Assembly (NCBI RefSeq): GCF_021462225.1
Contig: NC_061797.1
Coordinates: forward strand, 3,341,001-3,405,000
DNA from: Girardinichthys multiradiatus
Lineage: Eukaryota > Chordata > Actinopteri > Cyprinodontiformes > Goodeidae
Direction of reading: 5' to 3'
Length of the DNA stretch: 64,000 bases
Shown here: positions 22,378-34,199 of the stretch, piece after piece
Layout of the letters: each line of letters begins with the position of its first letter
Numbering within the stretch: the stretch's first letter is position 1
Made by a program: the position numbers and the translations under genes
The notes under the pieces: generated by a model
Databases searched by the model: none
Seen by the model: the letters and a program-made list of their open reading frames with translations, nothing else
Told to the model about the DNA's origin: nothing

Positions 22378-24275
22378 TTCAATTCAGTTCAGTTCAATTT
22401 AGTTGTATTTATATAGCGCCAATTCACAACACATGTTGTCTCAAGGCACTTCACAAAGTCAGCTCAATCTAATCATACAGATTTAAAGTCAGGGACATAC
22501 ATTCCAATTAATCCTAACTATCGAACAGTGCAGTCAGATTCAGTTATTTTTTCAAATTGGTTAAAAAGGTTTTCTATCTAAGGAAACCCAGCAGATTGCA
22601 TCGAGTGAGTGACTTTTAGTATTCACTCCTACTGGATGAGCATGTAGCGACAGTGGACAGTCATTGGCGTTGACTTTGCAGCAATCCCTCATACTGAGCA
22701 TGCATGTAGCGACAGTGGAGAGGAAAAACTCCCTTTTAACAGGAAGAAACCTCCAGCTGAACCAGGCTCAGTGTGAGCGGCCATCTGCCACGATCGACTG
22801 GGGGTATTTGAGGGCAGACACAGAAAAACAACACAGAAACACTGCAGGAGTAATTTCTATGGGAAGGAAAAGTAAAATGTTAATGGATGTAGCTCCTTTA
22901 GTGGCTTCATCTAGGAAGAAAAAAACAGATAAACTATGAGCCACTTTTCAAGTTTAGAGAGTATGAAAGAGAGCACATATAGTTAGCCGCAGTAAAAGCT
23001 CAGTCAGTAGCTATGTCTAGGGAAAAAATAAGGTTAAACACCGAAAGACAGGGCCAAGTGTATCATCAGTAGAAGGTGAGCATTAAGTTGTTGGCAGCAG
23101 AAGCTTGGACACGCCCCCCCCTCCAGGAAGGTGTCACAGGTTGACATAGAGTCAGGCCAGGTGTAGCTTTTTGGAAGAGAAAAGAGAGATAACATAAAGT
23201 TAAAAGATGAAATAACAGCCAATAATGCAAAATTGGAGAGTAGTATGAGAATGTAACAGAGAGAGTGAAATTGGTCATTATGTTCACCAGCAGACTAAGC
23301 CTATAGCAGCATAATTACAGAGATAGCTCAGGATAACATAAGCAACTCTAACTATAAGCTTTATCAAAAAGGAAAGTTTTAAGCCTAGCCTTAAAAGTAG
23401 ACAGGTTGTCTGCCTCATGGACTAAAACTGGGAGCTGGTTCCACAGGAGAGGAGCCTGATAACTAAAGGATCTGCCTCCCATTCTAATTCTAGAGACTCC
23501 AGGAACCGCCAGTAGTTAGGAATATATGGAACAAACAGATCTCTGATTTATGATGGCACTTGATCGTCAAGGGCTTTGTATGTGAGAAGGAGAATTTTAA
23601 ATGCTATTCTGGATTTAACAGGGAGCCAGTGAAGGAAAGCTAAAATAGGAGAAATATGATCTCTCTTTTAAATTTTCATCAGATGCTACTGCATTTTGGA
23701 TCAGCTGAAGGCTTTTAACTGCATTTTGTGGACATCCTGATAGTAAAGAATTACAATAGTCCAGCCTTGAAGTAACAAATGCATGGGCTAGTTTTTCATC
23801 GTCACTCCTGGATAGGATATTTCTCATTTTGGCAATGTTCCAGAGGTGAAAGAAGGAAATACTAGAATCCTATTTAATATGGGATTTAATTGACATTTCC
23901 GGGTCAAAAATAACACCAAGGTTTTTTACTTTATTACCAGAGGTCAATTTAATGCCATCCAGTTTAAGTGACTGACTAAGCAGTTTCTTTTTCAAAGACT
24001 CCGGTCCAAAGACGACGACTTCTGTCTTGTCTTAATTAGAAGCAGAAAACTTAAAGTCATCCAAGTTTTTATGTCTTCAAGACATGCTTGTAGTCTATCT
24101 GACTGGTTGGGCTCATCAGGATATATGAATAAGTAAAGCTGAGTATCTGCATAACGGTGAAAATTTATCCCATGCTGCCTGATTATTTTACCTATTGGAA
24201 GCATATATATAGTGAAGAGAATTGGCCCAAATACTGAACCCTGTGGTACACTGGTAAGAAAGAAAAATCTGTCAC
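22378..24275 (-). mobile_element. L2-type LINE, 5'-truncated, antisense
   Basis: On the minus strand the copy holds the RT segment just past the fingers (GPILFTIYMLPIGKIIRQHG then YADTQLYLF, CLEDIKTWMTLSFLLL at 24250-24000), the thumb segment (ILSRSDDEKLAHAFVTSRLDYCNSL near 23820-23700), a long 3' UTR and a GAATTGAATT-rich tail at 22378-22400. The catalytic box reads YADT with one Asp missing. Frameshifts are present. It lies against the broken end of the Rex3 5' piece. Confidence 0.8.
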
Positions 24276-24690
24276 AAATGCAGATGGGTTGGTGGTGACT
24301 TGTGGGCTGGGATCTGGGACTATGCATTCTACATACCATCACCTGATTGGCCTGAGGCCCCGGCTGTGTGGGCTCTGCTGAAGGACTGCTATGGGGAGCT
24401 GCCCTTGGTGGCTGCACGCTGGCTAAGGGGCCTCGGCTATCTGCTGGTTTTTCAACACCCTCGCCTCCAGAGCTACAAAAATGCTACATTTATTACATGT
24501 ACCATTATCACTAAAGGAGGCAGAGGAGTAACTGAACATCTGACACAGAGAGCAGGAGAGAGGAGGAGACTCAGAGAGAGAAACAGCAGAAAAGGTAGCC
24601 ATGGTGGAGCTAACGCTCAGCTAGCGACCCCTCACCACCACAAGAAAAACCGTGTAGGCCACAGAGGGTCCCCAAACATTAAATGCAGAA
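24276..24690. other. Unclassified block between L2 and Rex3
   Basis: A GC-richer segment with a 142-codon plus-strand ORF lacking known motifs. No terminal repeats seen. Confidence 0.3.
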
Positions 24691-26965
24691 ACACATGTTT
24701 TGGACACTCGGGTGAAGAGAGGGGCTGAGCTGTCCACTGATTACCACCTGGTGGTGAGTTGGATCTGCTGGAGCAGGAGAAAGCTGGACAGACTTGGCTG
24801 GCCCAAGCGCATAGTGAGGGTCTGCTGGGAACATCTGGCAGAGCCCTCGGCCAGGGATGCATTCAACTCTCACCTCCGGGAGAGCTTTAACCAGATTCCG
24901 AGGGATGTTGGAGACATAGAGTCCGAATGGACCATGTTCTCACATCTATTGTCAATGCTGCTGTCCGTAGCTGCGGCCGTAAGGTCTGCGGTGCCTGTCG
25001 CGGCGGCAATCCCTGAACCCGGTGGTGGACACCGGCAGTAAGGGACGCTGTCAAGCTGAAGAAGGAGTCCTATTGGCTGTGGTTGGCTTGTGGGACTCCT
25101 GAGGCGGCTGACGGGTACCGTGGGGCCAAGCGTGCTGCGGCCCGGGCGGTGGCAGAGGCAAAAACTCGGACCTGGGAGGAGTTCGGTGAGGCCACGGAGA
25201 AGGACTACCGGTTGGCCCTGAAGCGATTCTGGCAAACCGTCCGGCGCCTCAGGAGGGGGAAGCAGTGCTTCGCCAACACTGTTCACAGTGGGGGTGGGGA
25301 GCTGCTGACCTCGACTGGGGACATTATCGGCCGGTGGAAGGAGTACTTCAAGGATCTCCTCAATCCTGCCATCACGCATTCCCTGGTGGAAACAGAGGCT
25401 GGGGACTCGGGGTTGGACTCTTTCGTCACCCAGGCTGAAGTCACCGAGGTGGTTAAAAAGCTCCGCGGTGGCAAGGCTTCGGGGTTGGATGAGATCCGCC
25501 CTGAGTACCTCAAGTCTTTGGATGTTGTGGGGCTGTCATGGTTGACACGCCTCTTCAACATTGCGTGGCGGACGGGGACAGTGCCTTTGGATTGGCAGAC
25601 TGGGGTGGTGGTCCCCCTTCTTATGAAGGGGGACCGGAGGGTGTGTTCCAACTACAGGGGGATCACACTCCTCAGCCTCCCTGGTAAGGCCTACGCCAGG
25701 GTATTGGAGAGAAGAGTCCGGCCGATAGTCGAACCCCGGCTTCAGGAGGAGCAGTGTGGTTTTCGTCCCGGCCGTGGGACACTGGACCAGCTCTATACCC
25801 TCTACAGGGTACTCGAGGGTTCATGGGAGTTTGCCCAACCGGTCCACATGTGTTTTGTGGACCAGGAGAAAGCATTCGACTGTGTCCCTTGTGATGCCCT
25901 GTGGGGGGTGCTCCAGGAGTATGGAATCGGTGGCTCTTTACTAGGGGCCATCTGGTCTCTGTACAAGCGGAGCAGGAGTTTGGTTCGCATTGCCGGCACT
26001 AAGTCGGACCTGTTCCCGGTGGATGTTGGACTCCGGCAGGGCTGCCCTTTGTCACCGGTCCTGTTCATAACTTTTATGGACAGGATTTCTAGGCGCAGCC
26101 AAGGGCTGGAGGGGGTCTGGTTTGGGGACCAGAGGATTTCGTCTCTTCTTTTTGCAGATGACGTGGTCCTGCTGGCCCCATCTAGCCAAGACCTACAGCA
26201 TGCACTGGGGCGGTTCGCAGCCGAGTGTGAAGCGGCTGGGATGAAGATCAGCTCCTCCAAGTCCGAGGCCATGGTTCTCGACCGGAAAAGGGTGGCTTGT
26301 CCTCTTCAGGTTGGAGGGGAGTTCCTGCCTCAAGTGGAGGAGTTTAAGTATATCGGGGTCTTGTTCAGAGTGAGGGAAGAATGGAGCGGGAGATCGACAG
26401 ACGGATCGGTGCGGCTGCCACAGTAATGGGGGCACTGTGCCGGTCCATTGTGGTGAAGAGAGAGCTGAGCCGAAAAGTGAAGCTCTCGATTTACCGGTTG
26501 GTCTACGTTCCTACCCTCACCTATGGCCATGAACTTTGGGTCATGACCGAAAGATCGAGATCCCGGATACAAGCGGCTGAAATGAGCTTCCTCCGTAGCG
26601 TGGCCGGGCACTCCCTTAGAGATAGGGTGAGGAGCTCGGCCATCCGGGAGGGGCTCGGAGTAGAGCCGCTGCTTCTCCACATCGAGAGGAGCCAGTTGAG
26701 GTGGCTCGGGCATCTATACCAGATGCCTACTGGACGCCTTCCTTGGGAGGTGTTCCAGGCACGTCCCACCGGGAGGAGGCCCAGGGGACAGCCCAGGACA
26801 CGCTGGAGGGACTATGTCTCTCGGCTGGCCTGGGAACGCCCTGGGCTCCCCCCAGAGGAGCTGGAAGAGGTGTCTGGGGAGAGGGACGTCTGGGCGTCTC
26901 TGCTGAGTCTGAGTCCCGGATAAAGCGGAAGACGACGAGTACGAGTACGAGTACGAGTAAATTGT
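24691..26965 (+). mobile_element. Rex3 (RTE-clade) LINE, 5'-truncated with complete 3' end
   Basis: Starts inside the end of the endonuclease domain ([20 protein letters not shown], frame near 24700) and runs through reverse transcriptase to a (GAGTAC)n tail at 26935-26960. A 20-base sequence at 25593-25612 equals, as I remember it, a conserved Rex3 RT primer site. The start overlaps about 150 bp of the Rex3 piece at 20695-22377, so the two are separate copies. Confidence 0.9.
24700..26923 (+). pseudogene. Rex3 reverse transcriptase, one frameshift
   Basis: The long frame 25083-26426 (447 codons) holds the RT domain in order: GGKASGLDEIRPEYLKSL, VCSNYRGITLLSLPGKAYARV, EEQCGFRPGRGTLDQLYTL, FVDQEKAFDCV, LRQGCPLSPVLFITFMDRIS, the catalytic LLFADDVVLLAPSS and the CPLQVGGEFLPQVEEFKYIG thumb. 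One frameshift near 26370 moves the rest to another frame (26381-26923), which carries the C-terminal region (LTYGHELWVMTERSRSRIQA, LLLHIERSQLRWLGHLYQMP). Catalytic residues are all present, making this the best RT of the Rex3 copies here, but the endonuclease is missing and the frame is broken, so it cannot mobilise itself. Confidence 0.9.
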
Positions 26966-27715
26966 TATTTTCAAAACTGTTACCCCTTTTACATTCTATT
27001 AATATCTTTTGATAGCTCTTTGTTCCATTTCCTATCAGAAACCAATTTTTTGGTTAAATGAAAAAACATTGCCAGGGGAATTAATAATTTTTTGGCTACA
27101 CTATGATGTGTTGATTTGTATGAAATGTTCCCTACTTCATGTTGTCAAACAGGTTTTATTCAAGATATTTTTTGAGTCTGCAGGTCTGGCAGTAATCAGG
27201 CCTGGATGTGGTGAGTGAAACTGAACTTAGCTTTTGTGGTCATTAACATTTAATTCATGATAAACTATGGTGATAATTACTGTTTTATTTACAATAAGAG
27301 TTGATTGGATACCCTTTTCAATTAATAAAAGGAATATTCAAAAACTACCCTTTGTATTTACCGACTTTATCTGTTTGATGATCTGAAACATTTAAGTGCT
27401 ACAAAAAAGCAAAAGCAGAAAAAATCTGTACGGGGCATACACTTTTTCCTGGCATTATTTGTAAATGTGCTTTTGTAAGCAGAATTAAAGTAATTATTTT
27501 AATGGACATCTACCAAACTTCATCATCTACAAGGTTTGTGATGTGTAATATGAAGACTGTAGCTACATATACAGCAGTAGTATGGAATTTAAAAATTTGA
27601 ATAAGTCAGCTTCCCCATTATTTCCACAAGAGCTACATAAAAACATGATGAATCTTTTGGGCATTTGTGTTGTCAGATTCCCCTAAAGCCCAGTTGGCAT
27701 TAGAATTCTTCATAA
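26966..27715. other. No gene seen
   Basis: AT-rich sequence, no recognised feature. Confidence 0.45.
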
Positions 27716-27950
27716 AATGAAGAACATTATGAAGAACCCTAAGCATCCTCATCATGAGACTGTTGTACAAAAATAGAGTGTCTTCAGTCAGAAGCTTCTT
27801 TAAATCTGCTGCAAGACAGACCGCTAGAGGAGATCCTTCCTGCCCACAGCCATCAGCATCTACAACTGCTATTTGAAGAAACTTACATAATATGAGCTAC
27901 AACAACATTTAATTTCCTTTTGGGATTAATAAAGTATTTTGAATTGAACA
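27716..27950 (+). mobile_element. Rex1 LINE 3' end fragment
   Basis: Reads CATTATGAAGAACCC then GACAGACCGCTAGAGGAGAT, CCCACAGCCATCAGCATCTA and ends AATTTCCTTTTGGGATTAAT AAAGTATTTTGAATTGAA, the Rex1 terminus that also closes the antisense copy at 56276. Severely 5'-truncated. Confidence 0.85.
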
Positions 27951-28480
27951 CCTGCTGGTGCCTTTATTAGGAACTTAATGAAAACCTTTTTTTTTCATTG
28001 TAGACATTACATTTCTGCGGGATAGTCCTTTGTAAGAGTCTCTGTAACAACAAACAAAAACCCGTTTGTTTCAAGGCCATTTAGGATGTCCTGAATGTAC
28101 AATTGAATGAAGTTAAATGCAACCAAAGCAAAGACACATTGACCAGTAGAAGACACATGCCCGAAGAATAAATTCCATATCTGTTTGTTGGGGTGTGCAA
28201 ACAGTGACACGTTAGCGAAAAAGTGGCATTGAACAAATTACCAATAAACTCCCACACAATAGCTGTAATGTTGGCAGAGACATCAAGACTGATGTTTGGT
28301 AATAAACTGCCAATGCAGTGTGAGTTAAACAGGGAAAGCATGGGGAAATTAAAAGTATTTAGAAATGCTGTTAGGGGGGATACAAGATGGCAGCTGGTTA
28401 GGAACTCTCTGTCTTTTGACATGTTGATTTACTAGTTATTATATGTGTGGGGCTTCCATTAATGCCAGTCTCCTACGTAG
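27951..28480. other. No gene seen
   Basis: AT-rich sequence with overlapping meaningless ORFs on both strands near 28080-28430. Confidence 0.4.
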
Positions 28481-30775
28481 CGCTACATAAAAGGGTTGCT
28501 GTCTTTTCTGAGAAGAAATAAGATGGTTAATCTTGGAATGGCTACCTTAAAACAGTCTAAGGGATCGGGCCGCATAGCTACTCGAAGCAGCCCTCCACAT
28601 TTAATGGAACATGATGAAACCCTCCTAATTTGGCTAGATTTACTGAAGTTGTAAATTGAGTAATATGCTACAAAATGTAGCTGCGGACGAAAATTGACAA
28701 TCAGGCAGACAATGTATGAATTGAATACAGCAGTGGTTGCAATGCAGGAGAGGCTGAGCCATGTATCTCCTACCTCGAGGGTACCTCGAAGCTCCTACAG
28801 TCCACAGGAGGTGAGAGAAGTATCCTGGCGGATGCTATGTGGGATCACCTTCAAGCTCTCAGAAACTACAGTAAGAGGAATAATGTTAGAGTTATTGGGC
28901 TAAAAGAGACTGTCGGCACTGACGGGACACTTTCAAGGTGTGTTCAAAGGATACTAGTTGAGGGACTCGGAGTCGGTGATTGTACCAAGTTCAAGATTGA
29001 ATGAGCCCACCTTTCCTTCGCGCTGCTACCCGTCCCAAACCGAGCTCTGAAGGCAGTGCTTATCCGCTTCCTGACACGGTCAGCGAGGAACACAGTGACT
29101 GTGGCAGCCAAAGAGTAACGTGGGTTTGATTGACAAGGATGCCGGCTGACCATGTTTCCAGATATGACTAAAGAGCTGGCAGAAAATTGAAAGACTTTTA
29201 CAGCCGCAAAGCGGAAGCTGCAGTAGCGTAATGTTAAATACACCCTGGCATTTCCAGCAATACTACGTGTTAGGTGGAAGGGCTAAAATGTTAAGTTCAG
29301 ATTTGCAAAGGCAGAGTTTTCAGTGAGGAGGATGAGCGGGAGGAGATCTCAAATACAACCGACTGATGTTAATTCAGAAGCCTTACACTAGATGCGATGA
29401 CTGACTGTTGGGAGGGAGTAAACCTCATCACCTGTCATCATAGAATGAAGAAAGAGGAGCAGTGTTCCATGGACCTGATAAGGTTTTTTTTTTAAGTTTT
29501 GTCTTTTTCCCTGGCTGCATTAGGCAGCTCTAACAGGGTAGGTTTTTAAAGTTTTGCAGTTCTTTTTGTTTCTTTCTGTTCTATTTTGCATTGTAATGTT
29601 TACACAATGGAATGTTCCTCAAATGGGTTAAATATGGGTTAAATAAATATGAGCTGGTGATTTTAACAGAGTTATGGGTCCTTTTCTTGATAGGAGTACC
29701 TTGGGGTAGGACCTAAGGCGTTTTTTGAAATGAGTATTGGTAGCATAGACCATGTTCAAACTGTCTGGAAAGCCTCTAAGGCCTATGTGAGGGGCAAACT
29801 TACAGCACATGCTTCAAAAAATAAAAATAAAAGCCTTTTTAAAATTTGAAGGGAAAAAATAGAAAGGGAAATAAGACTAAAAAATAATTTTGTGGAAAAA
29901 TATGATGAGTTGCTGCATCAAGATATTTGCAGACTCAAATCTCAGTTAAATGAGAATAAAATAAAAAAAAACACAGAATATTCCTTGTTTAGGTTGAAAA
30001 CTACTCTTCACGAAGGATGGAAAAAAAACAGGAAAGGGGACATTTTCCTCTTACATTTAATAAATCACTGATATCTTTGATCCCAAAACAAGATAGGCAT
30101 AGTACGGACCCATCAAATTATAGGCCAATCAGCTTGTTGAATTTGGATTGTAAAATGTTTACAAAGGAGCTGGCTCTACACTTACGAGTTCTCCCCAGTA
30201 TTATACATCAAAAGCTGACAGGTTTTCTAAAAACCGTTCTTCCTCTGACAACATTAGAAAACTGTTGCACTTGATGTGGCTGAGCCTGCCAAAAAATGAG
30301 CGAGTATTTGCTAATTCCTCGGATACGGAAAAGGCGTTTGATAAAGTTAAATGGGACTTTCTTTTCTCGGCCTTGTCAAATCTTGTATTTGGACTACAGT
30401 TTACGAAGTGGATTAAAATATGTACAAATAACTTACACACTGCGGTTATAACTAACGATATTATTTCAACTTTTTTTGTTTATCACGTGGGACTTGTCAG
30501 GGTTGTTCTCTCAGCCCTTTGTAGTTTTATTTTTGGCAGTTAGGATTAGGGCAAATAATTAGAGGGATACTCATGGGTCAACAAGAACATAAACTACTTT
30601 TATATACGGATGCTTTAGTCCTCAGCACTGATACATCTACATCCTTGTCACATCTGATGGACACTATAAAGGCTTATTCAAGGGTTTCATGTTACACAAA
30701 AAATTGGGCTAAGTCTGACCCATGCCATTATCCGTTTCTTGTTGTTAACATATGGTAGGAAAAGTCTTGGAGGTT
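28481..30775 (+). mobile_element. L1-clade LINE remnant (ORF1 and ORF2 scraps)
   Basis: The first half (about 28520-29400) reads in broken frames like an L1 ORF1: a start MVNLGMATLKQSKGSG, a coiled-coil-like YELNTAVVAMQERLSHV, and an RNA-binding region in fragments. The second half carries ORF2 pieces: SLISLIPKQDRHSTDPSNYR then ISLLNLDCKMFTKELALHL near 30060-30180, VFANSSDTEKAFDKVKWDFL near 30305, FTKWIKICTNN, and YTDALVLSTDTSTSL near 30605 where the catalytic F/YADD box should be. The catalytic Asp pair is lost, the endonuclease is absent and many stops are present. It is an old copy. Confidence 0.7.
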
Positions 30776-31452
30776 TTGAGGGCCTGGTCTGGTTTAGGGG
30801 TTAGGATTAGGGTTGAAGCACGCTTCATGTTGTCTGATTTGTTTTTCAAAATATTCTTAAAATTAATCAAACTTAAATTACAAATAAAATGCTGTTAGGC
30901 ATTTCTTTTACTTACATCAAATTATTTTATTTTATTTTATTTGACCTTTATTTATACAGGCCAAATCTCATTGAGAAATAAATTCTCCTGGTCCAACATT
31001 TCATTCACTGTTTCAACAAACAAACCAAGCTAACCAAACCAACCAAAAACAGGAAATAAATCATCTTTGTTGTGTATATGTGCTACACTGTTTCAAAATG
31101 TAAAGAAAGCTAATCATATCTTGTTAATACAATAAATATTGTTAACATAAGAGAGGAAAATCTGATTATTAAGCTTTTTTTTGTGGGGGTGGTTATATGC
31201 CCCTTTAATAGGATATACAATATACAATCCTCATTAGTGTCTTCAGACAGACTGAAAAGTATTCTCATTGGTTCCAAGTTGTAAAGTGAACTTCAAAATC
31301 CAAAAGGAAGAAAATGGGCACAAGACACAAAATAACAAAGTACAGCTGCTTTGCATTATTTTGGTCATTATTTTCTTTTTTAAAGCTACTCATACAGTCT
31401 GCTGACATTCAGTGATGCATTTTATGCAGTGATGCATTTTATTTTGAGACAT
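30776..31452. other. No gene seen
   Basis: AT-rich; a (TTTTA)n run at 30922-30945 leads into GACCTTTATTTATACAGG, which looks like the start of another fish repeat, unclassified. Confidence 0.4.
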
Positions 31453-31453
31453 A

Positions 31454-32005
31454 CAGTACAGACCAAAGGTTTGGACACACCTTCTCATTCAAAGAGTTTT
31501 CTTTATTTTCATGACTATGAATATTGTAGCTTCACACTGAAGACATCAAAACTATGAATTAACACATGTGGAATTATATACTGAGCAAAAAGTGTGAAAC
31601 AACTGAAAATATGTCTTATATTCTAGGTTCTTCAAAGTAGCCACCTTTTGCTTTGATTGCTGCTACGCACACTCTTGGCATTCTGTTGATGAGCTTCAAG
31701 AGGTAGTCACCTGAAATTGTTTTCACTTCACAGGTGTGCCCTGTCAGGTTTAATAAGTGGGATTTTAAGCCTTATAAATGGGGTTGGGACCATCAGTTGT
31801 GTTATGCAGAAGGTGAATACAGTACACAGCTGATAGTCCTACTGAATAGACTGTTAGAATTTGTATTATGGCAAGAAAAAAGCAGCTAAGTAAAGAAAAA
31901 CAAGTGGCCATCATTACTTTAAGAAATGAAGGTAAGTTAGTCCGAACAATTGGGAAAACTTTGAAAGTGTCCCCAAGTGCAGTCGCAAAAACCATCAAGT
32001 GCTTA
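31454..32005 (+). mobile_element. Tc1-like transposon, left end with transposase start only
   Basis: Begins CAGTACAGACCAAAGGTTTG immediately after TA, a terminal repeat also seen at 60181. At 31868 an ATG opens a short frame (MARKKQLSKEKQVAIITLRN and KVSPSAVAKTIK), the first helix-turn-helix of a Tc1 transposase. The similarity ends near 32005 and no right end is found. A fragment from a family distinct from the 7.7-kb element. Confidence 0.85.
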
Positions 32006-33190
32006 GGTTAAGGCACTTGAGGCCACATTTCCCACACATCCCCCACCCCCAATCTTTGCAGTCATACTGTTTCTGAACAGTATTCTTATGCCCTAAGTAA
32101 TAATGTGTCAACGGACCCATTTGTCGGGCTGCTGCCAGCCACCTTTTCAGGCCTTCTTCACCTAGGAGACAACTATATGTTTAGGGTTGTTGCTCACAGC
32201 AGACGATATATTGTGGGACCACTCTTTATTAACCTTTCCAGAAAAATCATTTATTCCTTAGTATTGTGACCTGCAAAGTTGATCATTAAGCTATCCCAGT
32301 ACAACCATGTAACAAAAACAAAAATCAAAACTTGGGTAGCGAAATCAGCATTTCTTCGGCCTCTTCATTTCACAACACATAATCATGATTGTATATAATA
32401 ATAGTGGGACTAACAATGTACAAAGAAGACCAAAATAGACGACAATCAAGTTTAGTTGCATTCCAGTTCATGAAGGAAAAAGGAGATGAACGGGCAGATT
32501 AGTAATAAAGGGAATCATTCCCTTTAGAAAAAGGAAAGGTATTCTGTCTAGCAGGGGCCGCTTGTTACCCTTTGGCGCCATCAAGTGGTGAAGGTTGAAA
32601 AATGAATTTGTACTAATGCCTGCTACAATAAAACTATTTATGCGTAAATAAGTCAGTACAATTGTTTTTTACTGCCATCAATTAAATCAAATGTATTATT
32701 TAATGCACCTACCAGTTTCGGTGAAAAGCCAAGTCTTAAATATGGGACATTATTCCTAATCTGGTCAGAAGGCAATGGTTGGTGTATTCTCTTGAAATTA
32801 TAGAAAGTTAACAGCAGTTTTCCTCCAACCTGTAAGTCTTGAATGGCTGAAAGTTTTGCCAAGTTTTGCAACTGTAATTATTTGTTGTGAGGTTTTTGAA
32901 AAACACAACTTTTGGATTTGGGCAAAACTAAAGGCTAACTGGTTGTGCTGAAATCCTTAATGTTAATGTCATCTGTAAGCTCGTTGCCTTAAAATTGTCA
33001 CATTATCATTCTGTAGAATGTTTTTCCTCTCCAGTTCGTAGAAGAGTTTTCACACAACTGATGCCGCAAGTTCTATAAGACACAGATGTTATTTTGTGTC
33101 ATTACTAAACTTCATCATCTCACTGCTGTATATAATAGTCTCTGTAGATTTATTTATTGATTTTTGCGGTGTCTATTTAGGACTCTTCAC
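32006..33190. other. No gene seen
   Basis: AT-rich sequence without recognised element ends or genes. Confidence 0.45.
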
Positions 33191-33194
33191 TGCC

Positions 33195-33550
33195 TTATGT
33201 ACGATTCACTTGTACAGAGACCGGATGGCTCCTAATAAAGGGCCTCCGACTCCGTACTCCTGGAGCACCCCAGCAGGGCACCACGAGGGACACAGTCGAA
33301 TGCCTTCTCCAGGACCACAAAACACATGTGGGCAAACTCCCATGAACCCTCAAGTACCCTCCAGAGGGTGTAGAGCTGGTCCAGTGTTCCATGGCTAGGA
33401 CGAAAACCACACTGAAGCCGAGGTTCGACTATCTGCCAGACTCTCCTCTCCAATACCCTGGCGTAGGCCTTACCAGGGAGGCTGAGGAGTGTGATCCCCC
33501 TATAGTTGGAACACACCCTGTTATGCAGGGGGACCACCACCCCAGTCTGC
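33195..33550 (-). mobile_element. Rex3 reverse-transcriptase fragment, antisense
   Basis: On the minus strand reads VCSNYRGITLLSLPGKAYAR, CGFRPSHGTLDQLYTLWRVL and FVVLEKAFDCVPRGALL, an internal RT segment of Rex3 with small deletions. Lacks both element ends. Confidence 0.9.
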
Positions 33551-33554
33551 CAGT

Positions 33555-33785
33555 CCCCTCCTTGAACTGCAACCTTAACGTGGTGGAGGGGTTTGAGTGC
33601 TCGAATGATCTTAGAGGCTATGTTGTCTGGGGCTTGAATCCCCTGGTAGGATGTCCCATGGCAAACAGGCTGTAGGTGACGGGTCAGACAAAGAGCGGTT
33701 CAAGACACCTTCATGAGGACCACAAAACGGAGCCGGGGTCCCGCCCTGGAGCCAGGCCGGGGGTTGGGACTCGTCGGTTTCATAA
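33555..33785 (+). mobile_element. Rex3 5' end fragment, head to head with the antisense piece
   Basis: Starts at the Rex3 5' sequence (CCTTAACGTGGTGGAGGGGT) and runs about 230 bp (GGCTTGAATCCCCTGGTAGG, GGAGCCAGGCCGGGGGTTGG), then stops. It abuts the antisense RT piece almost directly. Confidence 0.85.
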
Positions 33786-34199
33786 CAGTTCGAGTTGTAT
33801 CCATCTGCGAGATTGCAATGACTCTGGATGTTTTCATTCTTCTTTAGCTTTATTTAGTTGTATCTATATTTTCCTAATGTAGTTAGTCCTTATTTTTAAG
33901 AATGGGGTATCTAGTTTTATTTGTTGCTATTATTTTAATGTTTTCATATCTCAATTAGTCTCTTTTTAGATGCAGAATTCAAAAAGGGTCAGAGTATTGT
34001 ATTCATTAAATTGTGAATATAAGTATTAAATCTCAACCCTAGATACCATTTTCAAAATCTGGTTCCTTTTTCCACATTAGTGTATAAGACTTCATAAAAT
34101 TGATAAACACTAAAATGAAGGGCATATATCTTATAACCTTAATTTGTCTTAGCCAGTTTTATAAACACACCATACAATTTTAACTATAATAAGCCTGTC
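33786..34199. other. No gene seen
   Basis: AT-rich spacer. Confidence 0.4.

Noticed and set aside
24870..25379. 169-codon minus-strand ORF
   Set aside because: Antisense shadow of the Rex3 linker and RT.
20695..26965. A single full-length Rex3 split by the L2 at 22.4-24.3 kb
   Set aside because: The two Rex3 pieces overlap by roughly 150 bp of the same sequence with differences, so they are separate copies.
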